A DNA stretch of 64,000 bases from Ophiura sarsii (lineage: Eukaryota; Echinodermata; Ophiuroidea; Amphilepidida; Ophiuridae). Position 1 is the first letter of the stretch, and each line of letters begins with the position of its first letter. Shown one piece after another: positions 32,201 through 45,140 of this stretch. The position numbers and the translations under genes were made by a program. Where the stretch lies: NCBI GenBank assembly GCA_035610835.1, contig CM069442.1, positions 27,729,798 through 27,793,797 on the forward strand, given 5' to 3'. The notes below the pieces were generated by a model. It had not been told where the DNA came from. It searched no databases and worked only from the letters and a program-made list of their open reading frames with translations.

Positions 32201-34540
32201 ATCACAAATCCCCAGCAATGTGAAAATGAAATCTATCTAATTCTAAGCCACTACTAAGTACGAATTCACCTACATGTATACCACTTCATTGCAGTGGCGT
32301 AGCGTCATAGGGGCACGGGCCCCCCAAATGATTTTCGGAGAAGAAAAAAAGGAAGGGAAGGGGAAAGAAAGGGAAAAGGAAAAGGGAAAGGAAAGGGAAG
32401 GAAGAAAAGAGAGAGAGGAAGAGGAGGGTAGAAAATAAAAAGGAAGGGGAAAGAAAGGAAGAAAGTTAAACGAAAGAATCGTTTATCGTCAGGACGGTGT
32501 TTAATTCTGATCGGGAATCATTAAGGCCGGGGGGGGGGGTACTCAAGCAAGGCTGCATCCAGACGATGGCACGGCGCGCGAAATCACTTTGCAAGACCGT
32601 GCCCTGGATCTTTCGAACACATCGGCAACACGAAAATCCCGGGATCTGCCGCGGTGTTTCTTAAAAAATACGTATTATTTGCAATTAGGCCTATATTTCA
32701 GTGTCATATTTCAAAGAAAAATCATTTGAGAAGTATAAATTTAATTATAATGTTTAATTGAACAACGTAATTAATGTGACAAAAAAGAGAGAAAGAGAGA
32801 AAAGGGAGAAGAGGGGGAGAGAGCCAGTGGCATATCCAGGGGATGGCCCAGCAGGCCATGCCCACCCCCACCCCCATTGACGAAAGAGTAAACAAGGAGG
32901 AAGAGGAGAAGAAGAAGGAAGAGAAGGAGGTAGGGAAGAGTAGGGGCATAGTGCGGTGCAAAGGGGGGGGGGGGGGGGGGGGTACGGGTTCACGTTCCCC
33001 TAATTTTAATGTGGGGGTCGTTAAAGCATTATAATGGACCTATTTAGTGTTAAAAATGCCATTTTTTGCGTGCTTCGCGCGTATATGAGTTTCAATGTTT
33101 CAAGGTGGCTTCCGGAACGTTTTTTTCTGGACCATTTTAGTTCAAAACTGATTTTCTTTTTTTGCTCGCCTCGCGCACACTTTTTCAAATGGTTTCAACA
33201 TTATCATAATGGGTCTGGAATCATCGTAAATATTCTAAATATTACTGGGCATTTTTAGTGTTAAAAATGCCAGGTTTCAAGTATTAAAATGGGGGGCACT
33301 CAACAAGGCCAACGCATGCGCACAAAAGATAATGCGGGCCGACGTTGGGGGACTGGTGGAGATAGTCTACACACACGGCCCGACACTTGTTAGCGGAGAT
33401 TTTTCCGGATCGGAGCAAAGGGCTCTGGGCAACGTATCCGGCAACGATATCCCTCCGCAGCCTAGGCTCCCGTGCGTATTCGATTCCGACGATTTTTGAC
33501 CACATTAGCAATGCTGAGGTTCTATTCTATCTTTTTCATAAAAAATAAGCAAGATTTACTTCTATTTGCTTCCCCTGGGACGATGATCAAATTGATATAG
33601 GTACTATTTCTCACAGACTGTCTATTACTCCGAACTCATACACCAAACTCGTGGGCGCACCACACCAAATATCTTTCTCATTGAAATACGTGTAAAAGTG
33701 CCATATTTCAAGACACCTTTTCTACCCTCCGGTTACATTTATTGCATACTTGTCACCTATGACCATTTTCAGTAACATCTCAACTTTAATTTAAGCCTTG
33801 TTTTATGAGGGGTTATTAAGCTAAATTTTCCGCTACGGACCTGCACACAGCGCCCTCACTTTTTCACGTTTTCTGGCATGCCTGTTCACCATTTAGGCAG
33901 GTGCTTACGCCCTGGGCACTATTTAGGTCGATAAATTAAAAATATCGTATTTTATCATTGTAGGTGCAACGGATAGGTCCCACTCGTTCATTTAAATACA
34001 AACATACCATCCCCGGAGAAACAAATTGCCCGAAAACTTCACATTTACAAGCCTAGTCTTCGTGCTTTTCCGGAACTATTACACGAATTGCGCATTGATT
34101 TGGTGTGGTGCTCTCTCGTAAGGATTTAGTGTAGTGCCCCGCCCGAGGTCCTGCCCGCCCACGAATTGATTGATGGTCGTATTCAAAGCCCGTCTCCCGT
34201 CTCCCGATTGCATTGAAATGCTAGTATAAAATCGTCATATCGTTTACGGTTCACAGGGATAATGCGGTTCATCGCTATAGCTGTCATTCTCATTTTTCGA
34301 TTTTTCGAACTCTCGGCAAATGTGACATTGTGTAGGCACTCTTTCTTCAGAAAGGTCCTGAATTTTGGAGGAAAATACCATTTTATTGGAACCTTTGTAA
34401 CGAATTGTCGGGTAAGTAACCTCTTTGGCCTACTTAGTTAGTCATGTTTAATGTTAGTTTAACCATGGAATTCCATGGACGGTTTAACCAAGGCATTACA
34501 CACTGACTAGACCCAATGGTAGCCCCAATGGTGCCTTTAC
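29250..34540. other. gene-free stretch with repeat debris
   Basis: I find no supported gene. Contents: direct repeat of CACTGATCTTTGGTATCTTG (30248 and 30459), a short tandem repeat of TACCTCTTTGGGGTAGGT (30528-30605), a C run at 31900-31915, hAT-like CAGTGGCG ends with purine tracts (32290-32470, 32826-32982), a GCGTGCTTCGCGCG repeat copy (33040-33260) and a G run at 32961-32982. Confidence 0.45.
30528..30605 (+). repeat. three-copy short tandem repeat
   Basis: TCTTTGGGGTAGG occurs three times at about 25-35 base spacing with related flanks (GGCTACC, GGATACC). Confidence 0.6.
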
Positions 34541-34547
34541 TATCTTT

Positions 34548-35480
34548 CATGCTTCATCATACTAAAGCCACACGAACCTCCATAGACATACGACGTCGCG
34601 AAAATTACATTTTGAAATCAAGATTTTCACATCAAATATTATTGAAATCAATCAAAAAGCACTCACATGTTGTTCTTTGAACTCTTAGTAATACATTGAG
34701 TTAATTAATTTTGATCAAGCATCCTTATTTTTTGGGAAATATTGAGGTGAAAATTCGGCAGTGCTGACACTCAATGTGAATTTCGCGACATGAAAAGTCA
34801 ATAGGGAGTTGTGTGACCCTAGGTAGCAAGCTACCCAGGTCACCATTGGGACTAACCCAATGGTGGCTATACGGTCGACTGTGTATATAATGTTATAATA
34901 AAGTTGACCCTTCTCGCCAGTGGCTCGTAATGGAACAAGTTCAACAAACTGTGACATGTATCAAACAATAAACGTGCCCCATTTTGCTTGGGGAAAACAC
35001 GTCCGAGAATAAAATGGTTATGGTCACACGATACTCAATCTTCCACAGGAACGTTGTGGACATTGTTGAATGACTGTGAACGTAGTCGACAAAATCGAAA
35101 GACCCCGAGCGCTATTTGTAATCTTCGTTGGTTCAGATTGACAAGATTTCATGCTTTGTAGTTTCATGCTTCACTATACTATAGCCACAACACCCTCTAT
35201 AGACACACGACGTCGCGAAAATCACATTTTTAATTCAACATTTTCACATCAAATATAATTTAAATCAATCAAAATGCGCTCACATCTTGTTCCTAGAACT
35301 CTTCGTTATACATTGAGTTAATTAATTTTGATCAAGCATCCTCATTTTGGGGAAAATATTTGAGGGGAAAAATCGGCAGTGCTGACACTCAATGACAATT
35401 TCGCGACGTGAACAGTCAATAGGGAGTTTTGTGACCCTAGGTAGCCAGGACAGGTCACTATTGGGACTACACACTGACAC
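34548..35480 (+). repeat. diverged direct duplication, offset about 617 bp
   Basis: 34548-34880 aligns with 35165-35480 through shared blocks such as GACGTCGCGAAAAT, ATTGAGTTAATTAATTTTGA and TGTGACCCTAGGTAGC. Copies differ by many substitutions and small indels, so the duplication is old. No coding sense in either. Confidence 0.75.
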
Positions 35481-36041
35481 TGTGAAATTAGAGAAATAAG
35501 TTGATGAAATCCCGGGGGGGGGGGGGGGGGGGGGGGGTGAAATACGAATCGAAATGTCTGGTGTCCCTTCTGTCATGTCATGATTTTTTAATGATTAATG
35601 CAATAAAGAAATGGGTTGTTGTTGGAATTGTTAACAAATGTAAGATGAAATGAATAAATATATTTTTGCAAGTTTTCTGCTGACATTGTGTTTTCTAATA
35701 AATTTGATGTCGTTTGTCAGTGTATTAATTTCGGTTTGGGTTGGGTTGGTGTTTATATCAGGGGTTGTACTTGGTCGGTTGTTTTATGTAAAACAGTCTT
35801 GGGAAGAAAAAATCTTGATAAACAAAATTATATTTTTATTGCCGTATTCTGTATTTTGTATAACTTAAGGCTCATCGCCGGTTTTTGACTGACAGTGTTA
35901 TACGTGTTATACATGTCCATGTATCATGATACATGCTCTCAAAAGATTGAAAGGTCAATCTTAAATATTTTGCCGAGGGAAAAGATTGAAAATGTTCAAT
36001 ATAGGCCTAACGGAGTGAAATTTCAGTATGATATTATTATA

Positions 36042-36361
36042 CACCTATCAGTTGTAAGACGCACTATGCGACCCCCGGGAGTGGTGCGTCACTTTACTGA
36101 GGTGCGTCAACTTCTCATGTACCATGACGCAGCCTGTGTCAAAAAAATGACGGACCATTGCCATCCAAATGCGCACCCTCAGTCAACTATCAGCCCATTC
36201 GCACCCATGTAAAGTGACGGACCTTTACGCACCCTCCGTCATTTTTTTGACGGACCAAAGGCTGCCACTGACGTACCCTCCGTCAAGAATTATTGGTAAA
36301 CGACGCACCCACGACGCACCTCTCCCGGGGGTCGTATAGTGCGTCTTACAACTGATAGGTG
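36042..36361. mobile_element. 320-bp MITE, TA target
   Basis: Starts CACCTATCAGTTGTAAGACG and ends with the inverse, the TIR continuing to about 39 bp (CACTAT, GACCCCCGGGA). TA on both sides. The interior repeats GACGGACC- and GCACCCTC-type phrases. Confidence 0.75.
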
Positions 36362-36695
36362 TATTAGATTGAACATTTTCAATAACGCAAGGATTGGGGT
36401 GCAGCAGGGAACCAGCGTAGCGATCAAGTCTTGCTCAATCGATTGGCGGCCCGTGTTTACATCTTCATGTACAATTATAATAGATCACCAAGTGATTGAA
36501 AACGCACTGATGCACGGTAAACAGTTAGTATCGTCAGACAATAGAATGAACTTGTGATTGACAGATGCATTGGACGTCCTTATGGCTGCATACAGCCGTC
36601 TGTTTATTTTATCATTTAATTTATCGAAACCATGATGATCATGAATTGAATGATCAATTCAAAGTCAACTCAAACCTGTTTAGTGTTTGGTTCAT

Positions 36696-36726
36696 CCATG
36701 GAATTAGTAGACAACTAATTCCATGG
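36696..36726. repeat. perfect 13-bp stem hairpin
   Basis: CCATGGAATTAGT and its exact inverse enclose AGACA. No gene context. Confidence 0.75.
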
Positions 36727-37675
36727 TTCATCCGCCCATTCACTTCAGTATCAATCGGCTTAGTTATCCATCAGTCATCACTTCTTGAGATTATATGTAC
36801 CATTTTTTTAAATTTCACATCACTTAAAGTTAAAGGTAGATGACCCGATCACATTTTCATAGCATAGATTTTTCTCAAACATATGGAGATTTTCATCATA
36901 TGAAAGATCATTTTTTCTGATTAACATACTGAAATTTGATGGTCCAAATCAGTATGATTACGAAGAAATCGGTGAAATAACATCGAATTACCGCGAATCA
37001 ATAGTGGTTACCACCACTATTTTGTGTACAACTCAATGGGCACATTTCACAGCATCTTGTGCGTCTAAAATTAAGAACCATTAGAGTTATGCAACTCAAA
37101 CTTTGGAATGCAACTTTTTTGAGGATGACCTTTCATGTCGAATAGAAAACTTAAAGTTGAAAATCGGAACATCATTTAGGCCTAACACTAGTCTAGACTA
37201 CAGTTTAAACACATACAGAATTGATACACAATAATTAAGGAAATACATGAAAATACTAGAGATCATTTAGCCTTTAGGTCAATGGTGGGCAACCTATGGC
37301 CAGTGCGGCCCGCCAGTTGTTGTTTTTGTGGCCCAGCGAGATCTCTCAAGAAAAAGAAGAAAAATCAATCTATTTTACAGCATCACAAAAAACAAGCTAT
37401 AATTTTATAAAGTTGCTTAGCATTTATCGGCATAAATGATGTTCCACAACGTGCGTAGGTCTATTTTCATACATTAATTTTCATTTGTATTGTACTGGAT
37501 TGAGATTACGTTTTTGTGAAGATAGATTATCAAGCACACACACCTATTATCAGTGGCGTAACCAAGAAATGTACCTGAATTATTATAGCCAACATAATGT
37601 ATTAAAAAAGTCAAAGATTTTCACACGCTACAATTTCAAGGGGGACCAACTCACACTCAAAATTATTGTTCTGTA
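36727..37675. other. gene-free stretch
   Basis: A CAGTGGCGTAACCAAG hAT-like end lies at 37552; otherwise nothing recognised. Confidence 0.35.
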
Positions 37676-38511
37676 CAGGGTGGTTCAATAAAACGTTGAC
37701 AGTTTTTTGAAGCCATTTTTTTTAAAATTCTGTAGATTTAAAAAAAATCTTTTTCAATATTCATTAACTATTTAAATGATCTTGACCAATGCTGAAAATA
37801 TCGTTACAAATAACCTTACGGTTGCAAAATAACAGCTATTTGAACAAAGTCTGTCCCATTTCACTCTGTCCACAGGTAGGCCTACTGATTTCACGACATT
37901 ACATTGAATACTGAATGATGAATTGCATGCAAGTAATCTAAGATTTGAAGATCCTGCCAGGTGAAATCAGTGTAATTGTTAACATCTTAACTATCTATTC
38001 AGGTGTGAAGTCAATACGTAGGCCTAATAATAAATTAATAATACCACGAGTGACCCTAATTAGAATTATTGATTTTCATCGATTGGAAGTGTAATTGTCT
38101 ATGCTGCCATTTAATGTTATCTTGCTGGTCATTTCCCGTAGACTTACCCGTGGACAAAGACATATTGGAGAGATTCTCTTCAAATAGCTATAATTTTGCC
38201 GCCATAGTAATATATGTAAAAAAAATTAAACCAAATCCCACAATTTTGAAAAAAAACTGTCAACATTTTATTGAACCACACTGGTTGTAACGTCGTGAAA
38301 TCAGTACCTGTGGACAGAGTAAAATGGGACAGACTCTGTTCAAATAGCTGTTATTTTGCAACCGTAAGGTTATTTGTAACAATATTTTCAGCAAAGATGG
38401 TCAAGATCATATTAGTTGATGAATATTGAATTGAAAAAGATCTTTTTTAAATCTACAGAATTTCAAAAAAATGGCTTCAAAAAACTGTCAACGTTTTATT
38501 GAACCACCCTG
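37676..38511. mobile_element. 836-bp mariner-type MITE with long TIRs
   Basis: CAGGGTGGTTCAATAAAACG at the left is inverted at the right; the inverted similarity extends about 230 bp. TA lies at both edges (37674-37675, 38512-38513). A second, diverged copy of the right end occurs inside (about 38250-38285), suggesting nested insertion or internal duplication. No transposase. It abuts the LINE relic at 38514. Confidence 0.75.
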
Positions 38512-38513
38512 TA

Positions 38514-39480
38514 TATCAGCAACCAGAGCGGCGTATTTGTCGGATTTTCTTGTGTGCGCTTTCTCAAGATTGAGTTCAAAGGGCACTGTGAGTTCGATGA
38601 TGACCACACCAGTTTTCGTGAATTCTCCCAAAACACGCAGAGATCGGGGATCAGGTTCGTGACAGTGCAAACTGATGGAATGGTGGGGACCCGTTTTTTG
38701 AATTTTGGGAGGTCACACAATATTTGGGGGTCTTTTGGAGATGGGAAACCGGTCATCATCGTCTTACATTGCAGAACATTATTGTGACGCCACATAAACC
38801 TGCCCTGGTCAAGAGAGACAGAACAATTATTGAGAATGTGGTGGAGGGTAGCTCTGTTTTTGCAAAGGTTACATTTGTCATTGTTGGATTTACCCCAACG
38901 TTTCAAATTGACTTTGTTGTTAAGGGTCAGGGTGTCACATAAGGCCAAAATATTTTTTTTTTTGTTATATTGGCGTAACCCGCCCGACCCTAAAAATACG
39001 CCCGACCCTACACTTTTTTCTCTTTTTTTCAGTGAAAAAAACCCAAAAAAACCAACCGACCGACCCTAAAAAATAAAAAAATGAAAAAAATAAATGTTTT
39101 TTCTCGAACGAAATACGACGGTGCTTCTAACAAACAATAGGGAATGTTTAAACTCGGTTAACATTGTTCAAAAACAGCTGCTAAAAAAAAAAAAAAAAAA
39201 ATCCCTACCTACCTACCCTATTTTTGTTCAGCCCGTTACGCCAATATAACAATTTTTTTTTTTTGGCCTAAGGAACAACAAATTTGTAAACGCCAACTGG
39301 CAGGTTATATACAACACTTTCCCAATATGATTTGGCTTCAGTGCATACATAATAAGTCTAAAAATCTACTTTGAACCAGCAAGTGTTTGACCTGGGTATG
39401 CCAATAGTCGGAGACATCTTCCTTCATAATCTTTTTTGCAGCATTTTGACATGATTTGATAAATTGATAGTGCTGGCGTT
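38514..39480 (-). pseudogene. LINE ORF2 C-terminal relic with zf-RVT-type Cys/His motif
   Basis: Minus-strand frames read KVLYNLPVGVYKF (about 39310-39280), then after a MITE LCDTLTLNNKVNLKRWGK, CNLCKNRATLHHILNNC (the Cys/His motif typical of zf-RVT) and GRFMWRHNNVL, and finally IELTVPFELNLEKAHTRKSD. Order and motifs match the C-terminus of non-LTR reverse transcriptases of marine invertebrates. At least one frameshift lies near 38660, and a MITE splits the frame at 38943-39268. Confidence 0.7.
38940..39271. mobile_element. PIF/Harbinger-type MITE inserted in the LINE relic
   Basis: The element (38943-39268) starts GGCCAAAA and ends TTTTGGCC. TIRs include GTTATATTGGCGTAAC, and TAA flanks both sides (38940-38942, 39269-39271). 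A 3-bp TAA duplication with GGC-type ends is typical of PIF/Harbinger. Removing it rejoins the two halves of the LINE reading frame. Confidence 0.75.
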
Positions 39481-40346
39481 TTGCTTGGATATTACAATCG
39501 GCTTAACTATGATGATCAATCGATTAATGCGATAATTGGATCGCCCCGCCCCTCGCTGATAATTGGAAGAGTACCTTTAGAATACCCTACCACTTTTCGT
39601 CGATTTGAAGCTTGACTATTTTAATCAACTCCAGCAGCAGTGATGGCATGGAAAGCGGCCGTGATTGTTTCGATTTTGTTTGTGCCAGTTAAATGTGGAA
39701 GGTGTACCTAGCTATACATGGTAATATGGTACACGGGATGCTAAAGCGGACCTTTGTTATTTGTAGAAAAGGTGCCAAGTTCAAGATAAAAGGTAAAGCT
39801 CACACCCTTTTAAAACATCGGATGCAGCCCCCCCCCCCCCCCCCCCCCCCCTAATATTGACTGTCGTGTCGGTTGAGATTGGCACTGTCGGATCATTTGA
39901 CAAGAGGAATCATGGAATTATGATGGTCAAAAGTACACAGATGTGTCCCCAAAATGCAATACTTGTTGGTACAAGTTTGTTTAGATTAGAGCTTACTAAA
40001 ATTCACCTCAATCAATCATGAAAGCTTGGTTATTTTGTGTGGCTTCAATAACTCAAAACATGAATTTAATATGTCGCTGCCTCATCTCCATTTTTGGCCA
40101 AAATGAAGTTTTGGTATCATAATTTTCAGGGGTGTAGCAAGGTACAAAAAAGTGGGGCACCCATTTATGTTGAAAACTCAAGGTTGTAGCTACGCCGGAC
40201 GGTGCCATCCGGCACTCACGCTGGTCGACCGGCACTCTTAAAAAAAAAGGGTAACAAATCCGGCACTCTAAAAAAAATGATAGAATCACTAAACTGCATC
40301 ATAAAACAAGAAATTATGTAGCAGGAACCCTCAAAGTTCATTAAAA

Positions 40347-40492
40347 TCATTTCAATGGTCGTGGGTCCAGTTTCAAAAGTGACAATCCCCCTATAGAAAG
40401 AGGTTTGCATTACTGTTTAGAATGATCAGATTCGTGATTTTCAATAGGGATGAGTGTCACCTTGGAAACTGGACCCACGATCATTGAAATGA
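40347..40492. mobile_element. 146-bp MITE with 28-bp TIRs
   Basis: TCATTTCAATGGTCGTGGGT is mirrored at the right end with one change, continuing through CCAGTTTC. Target duplication not resolved. Confidence 0.65.
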
Positions 40493-41543
40493 CAATAACT
40501 CCGCTCCGCAACATCGTATCTCAACGATTGAGGTGTCAAAATACGCAGAACAAAATTATGCACTTGGTTATTTGCTTCGATTAATGCATACCTTTTCGAG
40601 CCGTTATATATTGGATCATTTCTAAGTGTTTCGATACTTTTTGTGAGCAGTTTAGTTCAATTATTAGGGCAAATTTAGAATATGACGTGCAGCTTTCACA
40701 CAGAACCATCTTTTTCTCAAGAGTTTACAAAAACAAAATAGCACAGCGTTGTGGGCTACATGAAATGGGGTCAGGGCTTCAAGGGACTGATGGTTGCACA
40801 CCTCTGATAAATGAGAAGAAAAAAAACCTTTTAATGAAAAACAAACCACTATAAAATGATGTTGAATTGAATACACCTACACATTTAATGCAAATAATGC
40901 CAAATATGTCATACAAAATCATATTAAAATGCTATACTTCATCTCATCTCACCTCTCAAGTTCAGGGCTGACGTCAGTGGGTATTCTAGTGATCGCATCG
41001 TACTATCACATGCGTAACTTATTGCGATGACATTTGCACCCATGCAATTCAAGAAGAATGTCAGTTCTGGCGCAGAAATAAAATGCCTATCAATAGAATA
41101 TGCACTGACGAAACAAAAAATAGTAAACTACAAGCAAATCTAGGGCCGAGTGCAACACTGCCTCATCTCCATGTTGGTCATCTCGAGAAAATTGATTTTT
41201 TTTTCTTGATTGAAGATGAGTTTGGAGATGGAAATAACTTAATTAAAAGATGTCATTTCACTATTAAAAAACCATGATACCCCAAAATGGAGATGAAACA
41301 GTGCTATATGCTCAGCGTTTCAGTGTCAATAATTGTCCTATAGGCTATACTGCTATTCATCTTCAGCAATATACATCTCCTCATCAAGATGACCAATGTC
41401 AAGTCATATTGTGTCAATTGTCTCTGGCACTCTTCTGAGAATGGCAGGTTTAATATTATATAGACAATGCACACATCACTCACTGCATTTGTCCTTGCAG
41501 GCTTGCACACCCAGAACCGTTTCATAATTCCATAAATTCCATA

Positions 41544-41924
41544 TCAGTATCTCTTGCTGGTGGTAGGGTCATCCATCCTCATCATCATATATTCATCATC
41601 CTTTGGCTGCAGTGCAGGCGACCATAAGTTTTCTCCACGCACCCCAGTCTTGATAAAGAGTAGAGTGTATCTGTCAGCATTCTTGATCATGCCTTCATTT
41701 AATTGTCCCCTAATCAAATGATGTAATGTAGGCCTACATTGGCAGGACCCAGGTCTCCTTATTATAGGCCATGTTTTGATGTAGTGCATGGCATCCTTTC
41801 TAGTAGGCTCTTCATCAAATAGATGGAGAGGAGAATACATATGTGTGGTGGTATGGGAAAACCCGTCGGAAGTCGCTAATGTTAATATTGAGATATCTGG
41901 GTCATACCAAAATATTCCTAACAA
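41544..41924 (-). CDS. unassigned open frame
   Basis: 126 codons starting MLGIFWYDPD, without low-complexity bias. A second frame follows at 41304-41525 on the same strand. Neither shows a recognisable domain, and splice sites joining them are not evident. They could be exons of a host gene or of an old mobile element, or chance frames. Confidence 0.2.
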   Translation of the reverse strand: MLGIFWYDPDISILTLATSDGFSHTTTHMYSPLHLFDEEPTRKDAMHYIKTWPIIRRPGSCQCRPTLHHLIRGQLNEGMIKNADRYTLLFIKTGVRGENLWSPALQPKDDEYMMMRMDDPTTSKRY

Positions 41925-42803
41925 ATGAGTTCCAAGTCAATTTTCCAACTTAGGTCCCAAGATAGAGAATATACCTTGAACTTTAGTTTTCAGGAGTTTT
42001 TTATGTAAAATTCCAGATGTTAAGTTTATTTTAGTACTTTTCTGAACCTTGTTTATCACATTTTATGTGTAAAATGCTATGTTTACCTAAAATGACATTG
42101 TTACCATGGTAACCACTTGTGAATTCCGAAAATTCATTGTAAAGATTTTGAAAGTGAAGAACTTTCAATTGTTAATAATATCGCAAAAAACCTAGGTATA
42201 TCATAGTCCTTTTCATATGACAAGCTATTCTGTGTGATATAACAATGTAGTTTTATTATTATTAGAGCATTTAAAAGATTTTGTGTACACCTTTGAATTG
42301 TCAGTTTCTATTCTTAGTGTTGCGTTTAAACTTGCCGACTTTAAAATACTATAACTGTAGTTCTAGATGGAATTTCTGAAAAATTTAAACAGTCCTATAC
42401 TCAGTAGAGTATGAAGCTCTCTGCCATAGAAAAAAACAAAGTTGGTAGAAAATGACCATGTGAAGGGTTTTCCCATGCCACCACACATATGTCAAAGGAA
42501 TATTTTAGCTGGCGGTTCTTTACACACAAAGGGTCATCCAGTCGATGATAAACAATACACATCCACCATCTTCCAGCTATAATGAGAACTTGAGAAGGTT
42601 CATGAATATTCGAATATTACTGGATCGCAGAGCAGATTGTTATCAGCTGAAGCTGTAAGTGCAATAGACACAGAAAGAAAGAAATGTAATTTCTGAATCA
42701 TTCAAATAGCTAAGTAAATCATCAATTGCCAACCACATGTCTCAACGCTACATATGTAGGATTTGGGGCTAATAAAACATTATCGTCTAGTAAAATAATG
42801 GGT

Positions 42804-44256
42804 CTGGGCGGTAGTGCTGTTATCGATACAAAATTTTGTATCGATATGTTGTCAAAGAAAACTTTGACATGTCGATATATTATCGATAAAATATATCGTT
42901 ATTGCACAATCAAAAACGTCAGATAAAACCTGATCAGATCGGGAACTGGAGAAATATTCCTATCAATGATATGTACCCCACCAATAAATAACTTTGAAAA
43001 TTGGCCGAAAAAGTCATTTAAAAATGTTACACGAAGACTAAAATGAACAAATTCCGAATTAGCTGGCCGATATGGTGGGATTGGTCGCCATCTTTTAATT
43101 GAAGAAAATCATCCTTTACGCATGCGTGTGACATTGTGCTTCAGATTTATTCGACTTCCCCTTTCGGCCTTTTCCGAAACCCGATACGAATGACGTATTG
43201 CAACGGAAATCATCCTTACGCATGCGTGTGACAATTTGTCCAATCACAAATTTTACTTCGGGGTTTAATAAATTAATTTAATTTTCCTGAACCGGTACGA
43301 GTGACGTAATGCCAATAACATGTGCTCGCAACTCATCTCGAAAGGCACAGTTCCACAGATGTGGATTAAGCCTCTGATTGACCATTGCGCTCTCTGAAAA
43401 ACGTGGTTGTTCTAAAGTTATGATTATTTATACAATACGAGTGGCATTCCCCGATGGCGTTGTTATTCAGTATGAATTATTTTGTTACTTGCGGGATTTG
43501 TCAGGCTTTCACCGAGGGAATGATGCACGGTACAGCCATAGGCTTGGGTATCGCCAGTCTTTTGCCAATCGCAATAATATGGTAATCAAATATCGCGATA
43601 TCGCCACATGGCGATAATTAAAACATTTCCCTCACAAGACCTCCAATACCCAAGAGCCAAGTTTACATGTTGACACTATAAGTTATTTGTACTTACAAAC
43701 ATAAAATACCCACTTATTGGACATACTGATAAGTAATTACCCCTTTGATGACCCTAGAAGTTCCAAGTCCAACTTTTGGGATATTGCCAGAAAAAAGACG
43801 CATCTAGGTCAAAGAATGTCCATAATTTTTGATGTTTCATATGTTCACTCATTTGCTAGTTTGTCAATATTAATACTTTAAAGTGTACCACTGCTTCAAA
43901 ATTATATTAATGTGGGTTAACTGTGAATTTTCAGTCCTTCAAAATTTAGATTTTAAGTTTACCCACACATGTACAGATATCGTTGGAAAGCATGTTGAAA
44001 AATTGTCATTGCGATAACAGATTAATATCGCGATATCATCGTGGTTACGATATCGCCCCATGCTTATATAATCACTAACACTATTTGTAATGAATTGTAA
44101 GTGAATGGGGAATGTGCGGAAAACTTAAAAAGCATGTAAAACCTAATTAAAATTCATATCGTTTCTTTCCGATTATACGAAAATATGTATCGACATGTCG
44201 CAAGTATGGACAATATCGCGACACTTACGACAATTGATAACAGCATTACTGGGCGG
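42804..44256. mobile_element. non-autonomous hAT-type element, 1.4 kb
   Basis: Bounded by an exact 8-bp duplication CTGGGCGG (42804-42811, 44249-44256). Termini TAGTGCTGTTATC and GATAACAGCATTA are inverted. The interior is rich in TATCGATA and ATCGCGAT motifs and has a tandem duplication around TTACGCATGCGTGTGACA (about 43116 and 43213). No transposase frame. An 8-bp duplication and TA-type ends suggest hAT. Confidence 0.7.
42821..42846. repeat. 26-bp perfect palindrome
   Basis: TATCGATACAAAA followed directly by its exact inverse, inside the left end of the hAT-type element; a second stem TGTCAAAG/CTTTGACA follows at once. Confidence 0.85.
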
Positions 44257-45140
44257 TAGCGTAACAATAATCGGGCACGAGGCTACTTGATTTTAACATC
44301 GGGCTCCTTCTCAAACTTCATGTAGCTATGAACTGAACCAAATCAACCGTCACATCAGATATTTTCATCACTATTTCTCAGTTCGCTATACATACAATAA
44401 ATCAGGATAAGATTGTGTTCTCTGCTCCATCCAAACAGACACATGCATGGAATAAATACATGTAAGCAGCAAAATGTTGGGTGTTGTTATTCAATTATCA
44501 TGGCAGCTAACAGGATATTGCTAGTATAGCCTATCCCTAGTTTCCTATTTACAAATACAACATCAGTTTCAGTTTGAAATCAATTGTGTGATCTATTGAA
44601 AAATTTAGAGTCCTATTTGAAATTTAAAATACCTAAAAGAGATTACTTTCTTTGGGGATGAAAAATTGAACAGAACAAGAACAACAAAACAAAACATTAA
44701 TTAGGCCTCATTAAAACACACACATGAGACATGACATGACATCAATTAACATGACCAACTTGATCTTGAATTTGAAATAGGAAAAACATAACATACCTGT
44801 TTTGTACTGTATGATGTATCTATAATCTAGCCTGCTGAAGCTAGTTGTAAGCATTTCTCTGGTTTAACTTCTTATCCATTCCTTTTTTTCAATCACAGAA
44901 CTTTCTCCATGTCTGTTGAATTCTACAGCATGTCATGTACATGTCATGATATGCATGGACAAATTCTATCACGATATGTTGGCATGATCGCCTTTCAAAT
45001 GATCGCCTTCCATATTCTGATAAACAGGCCATGATTTATTGTTGCATTTCACTACAAAGGATTACTTTGATGGAAAAATACGCACATAGCACCGTTTCTG
45101 ATCACAACATGATCACCCAATAACATTTCATCCACACAGA
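44257..45140. other. gene-free stretch
   Basis: No coding, RNA or repeat feature recognised. Confidence 0.3.

Larger units (their letters stand above)
39481..42800. other. mostly non-coding stretch
   Basis: Holds a C run at 39829-39852 and the MITE at 40347. Two minus-strand open frames (41304-41525 and 41544-41924) are protein-like in length but match nothing I recognise. No other support. Confidence 0.35.
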
